Positions 1 to 8,693 of a stretch of DNA of 53,521 nucleotides are shown here, in pieces. The DNA is from Colimorpha sp045576855 (lineage in GTDB: Bacteria; Bacteroidota; Bacteroidia; Bacteroidales; P3), in contig JAZNHG010000022.1 of the NCBI GenBank assembly GCA_045576855.1, positions 1-53,521 on the forward strand. The letters are read 5' to 3'. The translations under genes were made by a program, and so were the position numbers. The notes under the pieces are model-generated. The model ran no database searches. It had not been told where the DNA came from and worked only from the letters and a program-made list of their open reading frames with translations. Position 1 is the first letter of the stretch; every line of letters starts with the position of its first letter.

Positions 1-1
1 G

Positions 2-481
2 GTGGACTGGCGCAGGCTCTCGCTGAGCGAGGGTCCCGTGGCGCCGGTGGTTTTTGGAACGCCCTCGGTCGACGAGCGCAACGTGCTGTCCGTCAGCTTC
101 GACCGCAACAGCGGCGCACGGCTCAGCCGTCCGCACGACTACGTGTATCTGTACGTCTACTGCCCCGATTTGCAGGACGGTCTGCTGGCGGCGCCGGTCT
201 ACCGCCGCGACCGCATGGTGCGGCTGATGCTGCCCGAGACCTTCGTCGGCCGCGAGCTGCTGCTCTACGGCTTCGTCCAGGACGACAAGGGTGTCGGCTC
301 CAGCACCTGCTTCATCGGCTGGGAGGCCGAGGAGAACACGGCGGTGGAGCGCACGGAAACTACCGGATATTCAGAATATTACACCACGGACACGCCGACG
401 GCGGAGGACGACTGTGCCGCCACGGGCGATACAAGTGGCACGGAATTTGATAGAAGAAGATTGCTATGGAAAAAAGAATGA
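2..481 (+). CDS. DUF6266 family protein, C-terminal part (5' end outside window)
   Basis: The frame is open from the first base, so the start lies upstream. Residues 1-110 look like the C-terminal half of DUF6266 proteins of Bacteroidetes: a beta-rich stretch with a pattern of the type DYVYLYVYCPDLQ, followed by a second strand-rich block near LMLPETFVGRELLLYGFVQ. The last 45 residues are polar and low in complexity. The function of the family is not known to me. The start of another DUF6266 gene sits at the far end of the window (53424). The stop overlaps the start of the next gene, which suggests co-translation. The family call rests on recall of the motif pattern. Confidence 0.6.
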   Translation: MDWRRLSLSEGPVAPVVFGTPSVDERNVLSVSFDRNSGARLSRPHDYVYLYVYCPDLQDGLLAAPVYRRDRMVRLMLPETFVGRELLLYGFVQDDKGVGSSTCFIGWEAEENTAVERTETTGYSEYYTTDTPTAEDDCAATGDTSGTEFDRRRLLWKKE

Positions 482-966
482 CATTCGACGTGGACCGGAC
501 CACGGTGGCCGAAGGCGACGTGGTGGAAATCAAATGGGACTGCAGCGGCGCCGAGCGCGTGGAGCTGAAGATAGACAATGGCTACAAGGCCACGGTGCTA
601 CCGCTGGAGCTGAGCGGTAGTAAACGCTTCAGACTGAACCGTTCGAAGGGTCGCACGGCCCTGACGGTGACGGCGTGGAAGGACGGCAAGCACGGGTCGA
701 AGACCATCAAAGTGCGCGTGACCGAGATACCGACGGCGCGGGCCGAGACGGTGGACAGCGAAGGCCGCAGGGTGGGTTCGGTGCAGCAGTGGTGGCAACG
801 GATGCGACAGCGCGTGCAAAACCTGCCGCCGGAGAAGCAGACGGCCACCTATGCGCTGACGATACTGGCGGCGACGATGCTGCTGGCGATGTTCATTCCG
901 CGCGTGCTGCTGCTGGGACTGCTGGGGCTGACTATCTATCTGGTCTACGTGCTCCGGAAGCGCTGA
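466..966 (+). CDS. Small membrane protein with N-terminal Ig-like domain
   Basis: 166 residues. Residues 1-90 form a beta-sandwich-like stretch (VEIKWDCSGAERVEL, later TALTVTAWKDG and KTIKVRVTE) resembling Ig-like or Big-type domains that usually face the periplasm. Residues 125-163 hold two closely spaced hydrophobic segments and end in a basic tail (LRKR). The start ATG overlaps the upstream stop by 16 bp and is preceded by a purine-rich AGAAGAAGA, so translation is probably coupled to the DUF6266 gene. No signal peptide precedes the Ig-like part, so its side of the membrane is unclear. I do not recognise the family. Confidence 0.65.
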   Translation: MEKRMTFDVDRTTVAEGDVVEIKWDCSGAERVELKIDNGYKATVLPLELSGSKRFRLNRSKGRTALTVTAWKDGKHGSKTIKVRVTEIPTARAETVDSEGRRVGSVQQWWQRMRQRVQNLPPEKQTATYALTILAATMLLAMFIPRVLLLGLLGLTIYLVYVLRKR

Positions 967-1011
967 GGCAGAAAAAATCACCAAATCTGGTTATAGCAGT
1001 GTGTGACGGCA

Positions 1012-1044
1012 TTGCCTTATCTTTGCATCTGCAAAAAAAGGCAA
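1012..1044 (+). promoter_or_regulatory. Promoter of the porin operon overlapped by a palindrome
   Basis: A TATCTTTG -7 box lies at 1018-1025. It sits inside a nested palindrome: TTGCCTT (1012-1018) pairs with AAGGCAA (1038-1044), and TTTGCA (1022-1027) pairs with TGCAAA (1030-1035). Symmetry across the box and predicted start site fits an operator. The regulator is unknown. Confidence 0.6.
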
Positions 1045-1048
1045 TACA

Positions 1049-2335
1049 ATGCACATACTAAAAAGACTAACAACGACTTGTGTAGCCACGCTGATGGTGT
1101 GGAGCGGCGCAGTTGCGGCGCAGAACGACACCATCGTGGCCAAGGGAAGCCGCCTGACCGTGGGCGGCTACGGCGAGGCTGTGTACAGCCACCATTTCTA
1201 CAGCGACAATGTGTTTCGCTATTCATTTCCAGAGCGCTATGCCGACGCCAAAGGCTATGGGCGGGTAGATGTACCGCATGCAGTCATCATGCTGGGCTAC
1301 GATTTCGGCCACGGCTGGACGATGGGCACGGAGATAGAGTTCGAGCACGGGGGCGTGGAGGCCGCCGTGGAGAAGGAGATGGAGGAGACGGGCGAGTTTG
1401 AGCAGGAGGTGGAGCGCGGCGGCGAGGTGGCGCTGGAGCAGTTCTGGGTACAGAAAAGCTTCGGTCGCGGGCTGAACATCCGCGCGGGCCATATCGTGGT
1501 GCCCGTGGGCATGACCAACAACAATCACACACCCAACACGTTCTTCGGCGTGTACCGTCCCGAGGGCGAGAACACCATCATGCCGTGCACATGGCACGAG
1601 ACGGGCGTCAGCCTGTGGGGTCGTGCGGGCACGTGGCGCTACGAGCTGCAGGTGATTCCCGGCCTCAACGCATTCATGTTCAACGACCAGGGGTGGGTGC
1701 ACAACGGAAGCGCCTCGCCCTATGAGTTCCGCCCCGCCAACCGTCTGGCCACGGCGGCCCGCGTGGACTGGACCGGAGTGGAGGGATTGCGGCTGAGTCT
1801 GAGCGGATATATAGGCAATTCGTTCAACAACGATATCGTCACCGAAGAGCGTTCGCGCTATGCCGACGTGCAGGGCACGGTGATTATAGGCGCCTTCGAC
1901 TTCCAGTACCGCAACCGCTACGTGCTGGTGCGCGGCAATGCCGACTACGGCTACCTGAGCGATGCATCGCTGATTTCGGCCCACAACAAGAACCAGACCA
2001 CGATGAGCGGCAACCCCTACCCTCACACCACGGTGGGGCAGGCAGCCTGGGACGCCTCGGTCGAGGCGGGAGTGAACCTGCTGGCATGGGGGCATAGCTC
2101 GCGCAAGCTGTACCTCTTCGGCCGCTACGACCACTACGACAGCTTTGTGCCAAGCGAAAACCAGACCGACGTGGGCTGGTGCGAACGGCAGGTAGTGTCC
2201 GCCGGCATCAACTACTGCCCCATCGGCGAAGTCACCCTCAAGGCCGAGGCGGGCGTGCGCCTGCTGGCCGAGCAATACAATAGTGAGCCCTATTGCGCAC
2301 TGGGCATCACTTGGACAGGCTTTTTTACAAGATAA
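1049..2335 (+). CDS. Outer-membrane porin-like beta-barrel protein
   Basis: 428 residues with an N-terminal signal peptide (cleavage near AVAAQ) and alternating aromatic/polar strands ending in an aromatic-rich C-terminus (GITWTGFFTR), typical of an outer-membrane barrel. It resembles the phosphate-selective-porin-like family of Bacteroidetes. An acidic loop with many Glu lies at residues 105-130. It is the first gene of a four-gene operon and is followed 22 bp later by the imelysin-like gene, so it may form the outer-membrane pore for the substrate handled by that system, probably iron or heme related. Substrate specificity cannot be read from the sequence. Confidence 0.75.
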   Translation: MHILKRLTTTCVATLMVWSGAVAAQNDTIVAKGSRLTVGGYGEAVYSHHFYSDNVFRYSFPERYADAKGYGRVDVPHAVIMLGYDFGHGWTMGTEIEFEHGGVEAAVEKEMEETGEFEQEVERGGEVALEQFWVQKSFGRGLNIRAGHIVVPVGMTNNNHTPNTFFGVYRPEGENTIMPCTWHETGVSLWGRAGTWRYELQVIPGLNAFMFNDQGWVHNGSASPYEFRPANRLATAARVDWTGVEGLRLSLSGYIGNSFNNDIVTEERSRYADVQGTVIIGAFDFQYRNRYVLVRGNADYGYLSDASLISAHNKNQTTMSGNPYPHTTVGQAAWDASVEAGVNLLAWGHSSRKLYLFGRYDHYDSFVPSENQTDVGWCERQVVSAGINYCPIGEVTLKAEAGVRLLAEQYNSEPYCALGITWTGFFTR

Positions 2336-2357
2336 TAATAACTAAACACAATCTAAC

Positions 2358-3509
2358 ATGAGACGTATCAACAAAGTTTTATCCGTCCTGGCCTTGGGCG
2401 CCATGACGATGGCCTTTGCATCGTGCAAAGACGACACTGTGGAAATCAACGACGAATTTGCTGCCGATGTGACCACCCAGTTTGTGGACCACACCGTAGC
2501 ACCGACCTACAGCGCCCTGGCGCAAAAGACAGAACTGCTGGCCGATATGCTGGCCACCCTCAAGAGCACCCCGACCAATGCCGGGCTGCAGGACGCCTGC
2601 AACATCTTCCTGCAAGCGCGCGAGCAGTGGGAGAAGAGCGAAGCCTTCCTGTTTGGTGCCGCCGGCGACTTCGGCGTGGACCCCCACATCGACTCGTGGC
2701 CTCTGGACGAGAACGCCTTCAACACCCTGATGAACAACAGCGCCATGCTGGCCCTGCTGGCCGGCGAGGATGGCGACGTGGTGGCCGGCGAGCAGCTGGG
2801 CAACGCGCTGCTGGGCTTCCACGGCCTGGAGTACATCCTCTTTGCCAACGGACAGCCCAAGACAGCGGACCAAATCACGGCCGACCAGTGGACCTATGCC
2901 GTGGCCGTGGCGGGCGACTTGCGCAACCGCTGCTACCAGCTTGAGGTGGGTTGGCTCGGCGACGCAGCCCCCGCAGCCCACATTGCCAAACTGGATGACA
3001 TGGAGATGCAGTACACCGTGGCCGGCGGCAACCTGAGCTACGGCCAGAACATCAAGCGTGCTGGCCAGGCCGGCAGCACCTACGTCAGCCGCACGGCTGC
3101 CCTGATAGCCATCGTGCAAGGCTGCGCCGACATCGCCGACGAGGTGGGCAGCTCGAAGATCAACTCGGCCTACGACGGCGAGGACATCACCTACATCGAG
3201 TCGCCCTACAGCCACATGTCCATCACCGACTTCCGCAACAATATCATCAGCGTGCAGAACGTGTACATGGGTGGCATCACCGGCCAACGTGACGACAGCC
3301 GCTCGCTTCATGCTTATGTGAAAGCCCTGGACGAGAGCCTCGACGCCAAGGTGACCGACGCCATCAACAATGCACTGGCCAAAATCGACGCTATGCCGGC
3401 CCCCTTCGTGGAGCACTACAGCGACCCGAAGAACGGCGAGGCCGTCGAAGCCTGCGCCGCCCTCGAAAGCGTGCTGGACGAAGTCATAGATGCTATCGGA
3501 AACAACTAA
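2358..3509 (+). CDS. Imelysin-family (M75-like) lipoprotein
   Basis: 383 residues. A lipoprotein signal ends in FASC at about residue 22, so the protein is probably anchored on the periplasmic side. The imelysin signature GxHxxE is present as GFHGLE, near residue 154, and is preceded by the conserved block FGVDPHIDSWPLDE. Imelysins (the EfeO/IrpA/Algp7 group) are helical periplasmic proteins linked to iron uptake, and peptidase activity is doubtful. Its position between a porin and a diheme oxidoreductase-like lipoprotein matches a Bacteroidetes gene set tied to iron. The next gene begins 25 bp downstream. Confidence 0.85.
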   Translation: MRRINKVLSVLALGAMTMAFASCKDDTVEINDEFAADVTTQFVDHTVAPTYSALAQKTELLADMLATLKSTPTNAGLQDACNIFLQAREQWEKSEAFLFGAAGDFGVDPHIDSWPLDENAFNTLMNNSAMLALLAGEDGDVVAGEQLGNALLGFHGLEYILFANGQPKTADQITADQWTYAVAVAGDLRNRCYQLEVGWLGDAAPAAHIAKLDDMEMQYTVAGGNLSYGQNIKRAGQAGSTYVSRTAALIAIVQGCADIADEVGSSKINSAYDGEDITYIESPYSHMSITDFRNNIISVQNVYMGGITGQRDDSRSLHAYVKALDESLDAKVTDAINNALAKIDAMPAPFVEHYSDPKNGEAVEACAALESVLDEVIDAIGNN

Positions 3510-3534
3510 TACTAAACACACTAAACGAACTGAG

Positions 3535-5109
3535 ATGAAACAGACAACTATCCTGCTGGGCCTGGCGATGATAGCCGCCGGCTTCAGCGCATGCAACCAC
3601 GATCCGGAGCCCGACCCCACACCCGTGGCCGGGGTGAGCGAAGAGACCTACGCCGGAGGACTGCTCGGCACCACCTTCAACCAGAGCGCCTCGGCCTACG
3701 AGGACCCCACCCCTGCCGTCGAACAGGCGGGCATGGTCAACGCCTTCAAGTACGGTGAGTTCTTCTTCGAGCACACCATCACCCAGAACAACCCGCCCTT
3801 CAACGGACTCGGCCCGATGTATGTGCGGTCGAGCTGTGAGAGCTGCCATCCGGGCTACGGCCACGGACGACGCATGGAGCGCTACCGTGCCGACGACTGG
3901 GGCAACGGTTACCTGCTGGTAGTCTACAACAAAAACACCAATGCCTACGAGACCTCCGTGGCCGGCATGCCGCAGACCAAGGCTGTGGCCCCCTTCAAAC
4001 CCTCCATCGACGAGGAGAAAATCACCATCGACTGGCTGGACTACACCGACGAATGGGGCAACCGCTTCGCCGACGGCGAGACCTACAGCCTCATCTATCC
4101 CGAAGTGAATATCCCGGAGGATGCCTTCTACGCCCCCTTCTCGGAGGGCACTAGCTATGGCGACCTGGCCTTCCGGCTGGAGAGCACCATAGGCATCTAC
4201 GGCACCGGCCTGCTCGACGCCATCGACGACGACTCGCTGAAAGCGCAATACCAGCGCGAATACGATGCCGGCGCCGACCTCAATCCCGCTATTTGGGGCG
4301 GCAACGACTGGGCCTCGCTCTACGGCAACACCACTCATCCCAAGCGCTTCACCTACGCCCTGAGCCGCGGTCCGCTGCAGGATGCCGCCGGCGCCAATGC
4401 CATCTGGAACATTCCCAACGTGACCCGCAGCGACCGCCGCAGCCACTATCTGTCGCTCAACAAGAGCATCTACGCCCGCACGGCCGCGCAGGACCCCGAT
4501 GTGCAGGCCGACTTCTACACCTACTTCCCCGAGTGGAACAAGAGCGGCGACCCCGAGACCGACATCTACAACTACCTGATGTGCGACACCCTACCCATCG
4601 AGATGAGCGACCAAGACTATGTGAACTTCATGGTCTGGCACCGCGGACTGGCCGTACCAGCCGCTCGCAACATGAGCGACCCCGTCGTGCAACGCGGCAA
4701 GAAACTCTTCACCGAGATGGGCTGCGCCACCTGTCACCGCCCCAGCTGGGAGACCGGCGACGACCGCTTCACCGACCCCAACGGCTTCTTTGCCGACGGC
4801 GATGCCCGTCTGCCCCGCTATCCGCACCAGAAGATATGGCCGTATAGCGACATGGTGCAGCACCGCCTCTTCATGAAGAACGATATACGCACCGGCTGGT
4901 GCCGCACCACACCGCTGTGGGGTCGCGGACTGGCCCCCATCTGCTCTGGCCATGCCGACCGTCTGCACGACTGCCGCGCACGCAATGTCATCGAGGCCAT
5001 CATGTGGCACGGCTCCGCACAGAGCGATGCCCGCTGGACAGTGGAGAAGTTCCGCGAACTCAGCAAAGCCGACCGCGATGCCGTGGTGAAGTTCATCGAC
5101 GCCATCTAA
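3535..5109 (+). CDS. Diheme oxidoreductase-like (DHOR/DUF1111) lipoprotein
   Basis: 524 residues. The chosen ATG gives a lipoprotein signal with lipid Cys at residue 20 (GFSAC); a longer in-frame start would place 15 polar residues before it. Two c-type heme sites are visible: CESCH (residues 101-105) and CATCH (397-401), which fits the DHOR (DUF1111) family, distant relatives of MauG-like diheme proteins. Family members are often labelled thiol oxidoreductase, but the reaction is not established. Covalent heme requires a cytochrome c assembly system, and the next gene, 33 bp downstream, encodes one. Probably periplasm-facing, working with the imelysin-like protein. Confidence 0.88.
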   Translation: MKQTTILLGLAMIAAGFSACNHDPEPDPTPVAGVSEETYAGGLLGTTFNQSASAYEDPTPAVEQAGMVNAFKYGEFFFEHTITQNNPPFNGLGPMYVRSSCESCHPGYGHGRRMERYRADDWGNGYLLVVYNKNTNAYETSVAGMPQTKAVAPFKPSIDEEKITIDWLDYTDEWGNRFADGETYSLIYPEVNIPEDAFYAPFSEGTSYGDLAFRLESTIGIYGTGLLDAIDDDSLKAQYQREYDAGADLNPAIWGGNDWASLYGNTTHPKRFTYALSRGPLQDAAGANAIWNIPNVTRSDRRSHYLSLNKSIYARTAAQDPDVQADFYTYFPEWNKSGDPETDIYNYLMCDTLPIEMSDQDYVNFMVWHRGLAVPAARNMSDPVVQRGKKLFTEMGCATCHRPSWETGDDRFTDPNGFFADGDARLPRYPHQKIWPYSDMVQHRLFMKNDIRTGWCRTTPLWGRGLAPICSGHADRLHDCRARNVIEAIMWHGSAQSDARWTVEKFRELSKADRDAVVKFIDAI

Positions 5110-5142
5110 AGCCAATAGCAACACACAGAAGCAAACATACAA

Positions 5143-7197
5143 ATGAAGAAGATTAGAGTAGCCCTGATGGCTGTGGTAGTGGCTGTGCTCGCTGCCGGCA
5201 CCATCGTCGAACGCCTGCACCCCGATGTGCGCATCTATGACCAGTGGTGGTTCATCGTCCTAATGGCCCTGGTGGCCGCAGCCGCCTTGGTAAGCATCGT
5301 GCAGGGCAAGATGTGGCGCCGCCCGAGCTTGCTGCTGGTCCACGCCTCGGTGGTAGTCATCCTGCTGGGTGGTGCCCTGACCACATGGACCGGTCTGCAC
5401 GGCAGCATGACCCTGCAGCCCGGTGTGAGCTCCACCTCCATCGAGTCCATCGACGGCCAGACAGCCACACTGCCCTTTGAGATGGAGTTGGAGAAATTTG
5501 AGGTGATACCCTATCCTGGCACTCGTACGCCGATGGACTTTGTGAGCCACGTCGTCGTAGAGGGCGAGCGCCAAGACATCTCGATGAACAACATCCTCAA
5601 ACATCGGGGCTACCGCTTCTATCAAGAAGACTATGGCGACGACGGCTCGTCGACACTCAGCGTGGCCCACGACCCCTGGGGCATAGGCGTCACCTATTGC
5701 GGCTACGCGCTGCTCCTGCTGGGTCTCGCGGGGCTGATCGTCAGTCCTAACGGACGTTTCCGACAGCTGCTGAGGGGAAGCGCCCTGGCAGTCCTCTTCC
5801 TGCTGCCTGCCACCGCCTCGGCCACCCCGCAGACCCTGACTCGCGAAACGGCCGACAGGATGGGCCAGATGTATGTACTCTACAAGGGACGCGTATGCCC
5901 GCTGCAAACCCTTGCCAAGGACTTTACCACCAAGCTCACCGGCAACGCCACCTATCACGGCCTGACGCCCGAGCAGGTGCTAAGCGGATACCTGTTCTAC
6001 TATTCCGAGTGGGCCACCGAGCCAGCCATCAAACTCAAAGGTGCCGACGAACTGAATCTGCCGAAACGGGCATCTATCGCCCAAATGTCTTTCCTGGCCG
6101 ACACCACCATTGGTCCTATGAGCAGCAAAAACCTACGCTCCGCCAGCGAGAAGTACAATCTGGTGAAGATGCTTCTCAACGGCAAGATGCTCAAATTATT
6201 CCCCATCGAAGGCAGCTGGTACGGGCAGAACGACAACCTGCCCCTCTCGGTAGCCGACGATGAATACCTCTTCATCCGCCAGTGGCAAAGCTATTGCCAG
6301 GAGTTAGTCATCAAGGGGGATCTCAAAGAGCTGGAGCATGTCTTCGACAAGACCCGCCAGTATCAGACAGCCCGATTCGACGAACAACCCACGCGCACGC
6401 GGGCCGAACGCCTCTACAATGCGCTGACCACCGGCCGCTGGCTAGCCATGACCTGCATCACTCTGGGCATACTTTGCTTCGCCTACAGCCTGATACGCCA
6501 ACGCCGCAGCAAACACCTGCCCGCATGGTTGCGCACTGCCGCTACCGTGTGGGTGGCGGCACTGACGCTCTTCCTTCTGTTGATATTCGTATTGCGCTGG
6601 ATAGCAGGAGGTCATGCACCTATGGCCGGAGGGTTCGACTCGATGAACCTCATGGCCATCGTCATCGGTATAGTGGCCCTGTTGCTCGGCCGGCGCCATG
6701 CTATGGCGCTGCCGGCCGGCATACTCACTATGGGGTTCTGCCTGCTGGTGGCCATGATGAGCGGCGCCAATCCGCCCATCACCAACCTCATGCCGGTGCT
6801 CAACTCACCCCTGCTGACCCTCCACGTGGCCGTTATCATGTGCGCCTATGCCCTCTTCTTCTTTGCGATGATGGGGGGCGTGGCCGGCCTGACGACCGAT
6901 GCCGAGGGCTACCGGCGGCTGAACCTCATCCTGCTCTACCCCGCGGTCACGCTCTTGGCGCTGGGCATCATCATCGGTGCAGTGTGGGCCAATATCTCGT
7001 GGGGCAGCTATTGGTCGTGGGACCCCAAGGAGGTATGGGCACTCATCACACTGATTGTCTACGCGCTGCCACTCCATCCCGGCGTGTTGCGCCGGCCATA
7101 CGCGTTCCATATCTACTGCGTGCTGGCCTTCTTCAGCGTCATCATCACCTACTTTGGTGTCAATCTGCTGCTGGGAGGAATGCACTCCTACGCCTGA
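5143..7197 (+). CDS. Cytochrome c biogenesis fusion protein ResB-CcsA (CcsBA)
   Basis: 684 residues, the size of Bacteroidetes CcsBA fusions. The N-terminal ResB-like part has transmembrane helices (residues 5-25, 30-50, 60-80) around a periplasmic region, and the C-terminal CcsA-like half is polytopic. The heme-handling tryptophan-rich motif is WGSYWSWDPKEVW, from about residue 620. Candidate heme-ligand histidines occur at about residue 565 (LTLHVAV) and 681 (GMHSYA). System II proteins move heme out and attach it to CxxCH sites. Its place directly after the diheme gene suggests it serves that protein. Its stop is 11 bp from the stop of the convergent Rieske-like gene, with no clear terminator between. 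Confidence 0.92.
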   Translation: MKKIRVALMAVVVAVLAAGTIVERLHPDVRIYDQWWFIVLMALVAAAALVSIVQGKMWRRPSLLLVHASVVVILLGGALTTWTGLHGSMTLQPGVSSTSIESIDGQTATLPFEMELEKFEVIPYPGTRTPMDFVSHVVVEGERQDISMNNILKHRGYRFYQEDYGDDGSSTLSVAHDPWGIGVTYCGYALLLLGLAGLIVSPNGRFRQLLRGSALAVLFLLPATASATPQTLTRETADRMGQMYVLYKGRVCPLQTLAKDFTTKLTGNATYHGLTPEQVLSGYLFYYSEWATEPAIKLKGADELNLPKRASIAQMSFLADTTIGPMSSKNLRSASEKYNLVKMLLNGKMLKLFPIEGSWYGQNDNLPLSVADDEYLFIRQWQSYCQELVIKGDLKELEHVFDKTRQYQTARFDEQPTRTRAERLYNALTTGRWLAMTCITLGILCFAYSLIRQRRSKHLPAWLRTAATVWVAALTLFLLLIFVLRWIAGGHAPMAGGFDSMNLMAIVIGIVALLLGRRHAMALPAGILTMGFCLLVAMMSGANPPITNLMPVLNSPLLTLHVAVIMCAYALFFFAMMGGVAGLTTDAEGYRRLNLILLYPAVTLLALGIIIGAVWANISWGSYWSWDPKEVWALITLIVYALPLHPGVLRRPYAFHIYCVLAFFSVIITYFGVNLLLGGMHSYA

Positions 7198-7208
7198 CAG
7201 CCGGGGCA

Positions 7209-7655
7209 TCAATAGATACTCAGGTAGCGCCCGTCGTAGCGGGTGTTGTACTGAAACAAGGGGCAGCTGGTCTGCGACCCTTCGATGGGATTGCCGAAAT
7301 AGACCTCGAACCTGGAGCCGCAATCCGGACATGTGAGCAACGTGGCTCGCTGTGCATCGTCGGGCTGCAGTACCTGGTCCTGGCAATGGGGGCATACACA
7401 GCCGAATGCCACATATTCGCCCAGGTTCATGCAGTGCACCAAGATGCCCGTGTTGCGGTAGCCACGGTTGATGACCAGCGTCCCGCCGGGGTTGTTGTAG
7501 AGGTTGAAGAATTCGGGCATCAGCAGGTCCAACTCGCCGCCCTCGCCGAAAGGCGTCGTACAGCGGTCGACATGGCAGCCGCAAAACAAGAGCGCGAGAC
7601 CGAGGCAGAACGTCTGCCGCAGTCTCGCGCCTACTATATGCCGCTGGTTTTTCAT
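7209..7655 (-). CDS. Rieske-like lipoprotein with a four-Cys metal site
   Basis: 148 residues. A signal peptide ends in LLFCGC, giving a likely lipid Cys at 25-27. The C-terminal half has the layout of a Rieske domain, with box 1 as CVCPHC (residues 86-91) and box 2 as CPDCGSRF (109-116), followed by a GNPIEG-type turn and PL...Y. In a true Rieske box 2 the fourth position is His (CPxHG); here it is Cys112. The site may therefore bind zinc or an all-Cys iron centre rather than a 2Fe-2S Rieske cluster. The ATG overlaps the glutaminyl cyclase stop (ATGA), so the two are translationally coupled. No electron partner is encoded nearby. Confidence 0.7.
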   Translation of the reverse strand: MKNQRHIVGARLRQTFCLGLALLFCGCHVDRCTTPFGEGGELDLLMPEFFNLYNNPGGTLVINRGYRNTGILVHCMNLGEYVAFGCVCPHCQDQVLQPDDAQRATLLTCPDCGSRFEVYFGNPIEGSQTSCPLFQYNTRYDGRYLSIY

Positions 7656-8659
7656 TTGGCGGGATAGTCGCCGTAGAGGGTTTTCATTGTCACCGTGGCC
7701 ACAATGCGCAGCGCCTCGGCATTGACCGACTGCATGTCGTCCGTGGTGGTATGCCAGTGGGCGAAGAAGCTGGTGGTGGGCGAATTCTGCACTATGTCGA
7801 CCATCGGAATGCCAGCCTGCTGGTTGACGTACAGGTGGTCGTCCAGTATCGGGTCGGTGGCTTGATTGACAAAGATATTGCCGTAGCCCAGGGCGGCGGC
7901 ACAGTTCCACAGTTTGTCGGTCAGGCCCGGTGCATACTGGCGGCTGATATACTCTTTGGTGAAGCGGGGCTCGGGGGTGCCCACCATGTCGAACAGCACA
8001 CCATAGACTGCCGTATAGTACGGCACATGTCGGTTCTCGGCCCAGTGCTGCGACCCTTTGCACCACGAGTGCTCGTCGTAGACCTCGCTCCACTCGGCCA
8101 CACCCTGGTCTTCGACGTCGAAGAAGATGAAGTCCACCCCCACCGAGGGCGGCATCTGGCTCATCACGCGGGCCATCTCCATCAAGGCGGCCACGCCCGA
8201 AGCACCGTCGTTGGCGCCCGGCACGGGGTTGCGCTGCAGGGCGGGATTGGCGTCGTGGTCGGCCCAACTGCGGCTGTCCCAATGGGCAGCCAGCAGCACG
8301 CGCTTGGAGAGCTCGGGGCGCAGCGAGGCTATAATGTTGCGCCCCGGCACCGTGGTGCCGTCCCACAGCGTGGTGCGGAAGGATTGCACCATCACCGTAT
8401 CGCACCAGCGGCCCATCTGCGCCACCAGGTAGTCGGCACATTGCTGCCATGCCTTCGTGCCCGGAATGCGGTGGCCGAAGGCCAGCTGCTCGGCCGTATA
8501 GCGGTAGGCCGAGTCGGAACAGAAGTCGGGCACAGCCACCTGCGTGTAGTCCACCGAAGGGGCGGACACCACCTGCGGCTGCTTATGTTTGCAGCCTGCC
8601 AGCAGAATCAGGCAGGCTGCAACAAGAATGATTCGTGATTTTTGAATATTGGGTCCCAA
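7652..8659 (-). CDS. Glutaminyl-peptide cyclotransferase (M28-like), lipoprotein
   Basis: 335 residues. Zinc-dependent QC of the M28 fold, like the enzymes of Porphyromonas gingivalis and Prevotella, which form N-terminal pyroglutamate on exported proteins. Visible motifs are AAHWDSR (124-130), GANDGASG (148-155), FDVEDQG (180-186) and HWHT (301-304). By family comparison D151, E183 or D184, and one of the C-terminal His should be the zinc ligands. A lipobox LAGC places lipid Cys at 23. The start appears to be TTG: an in-frame stop lies two codons upstream and no ATG precedes the signal peptide. It follows efp by 34 bp and overlaps the next gene by 4 bp. Confidence 0.9.
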   Translation of the reverse strand: MGPNIQKSRIILVAACLILLAGCKHKQPQVVSAPSVDYTQVAVPDFCSDSAYRYTAEQLAFGHRIPGTKAWQQCADYLVAQMGRWCDTVMVQSFRTTLWDGTTVPGRNIIASLRPELSKRVLLAAHWDSRSWADHDANPALQRNPVPGANDGASGVAALMEMARVMSQMPPSVGVDFIFFDVEDQGVAEWSEVYDEHSWCKGSQHWAENRHVPYYTAVYGVLFDMVGTPEPRFTKEYISRQYAPGLTDKLWNCAAALGYGNIFVNQATDPILDDHLYVNQQAGIPMVDIVQNSPTTSFFAHWHTTTDDMQSVNAEALRIVATVTMKTLYGDYPAK

Positions 8660-8693
8660 TTTTCAACTCTCGATTATCGGTTCTTCCACTGCT

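Noticed and set aside
7209..8450. A longer version of the Rieske-like protein reading through the glutaminyl cyclase gene
   Set aside because: The first 265 residues are the cyclase in another frame. The internal ATG with a signal peptide and ATGA overlap is the likely start.
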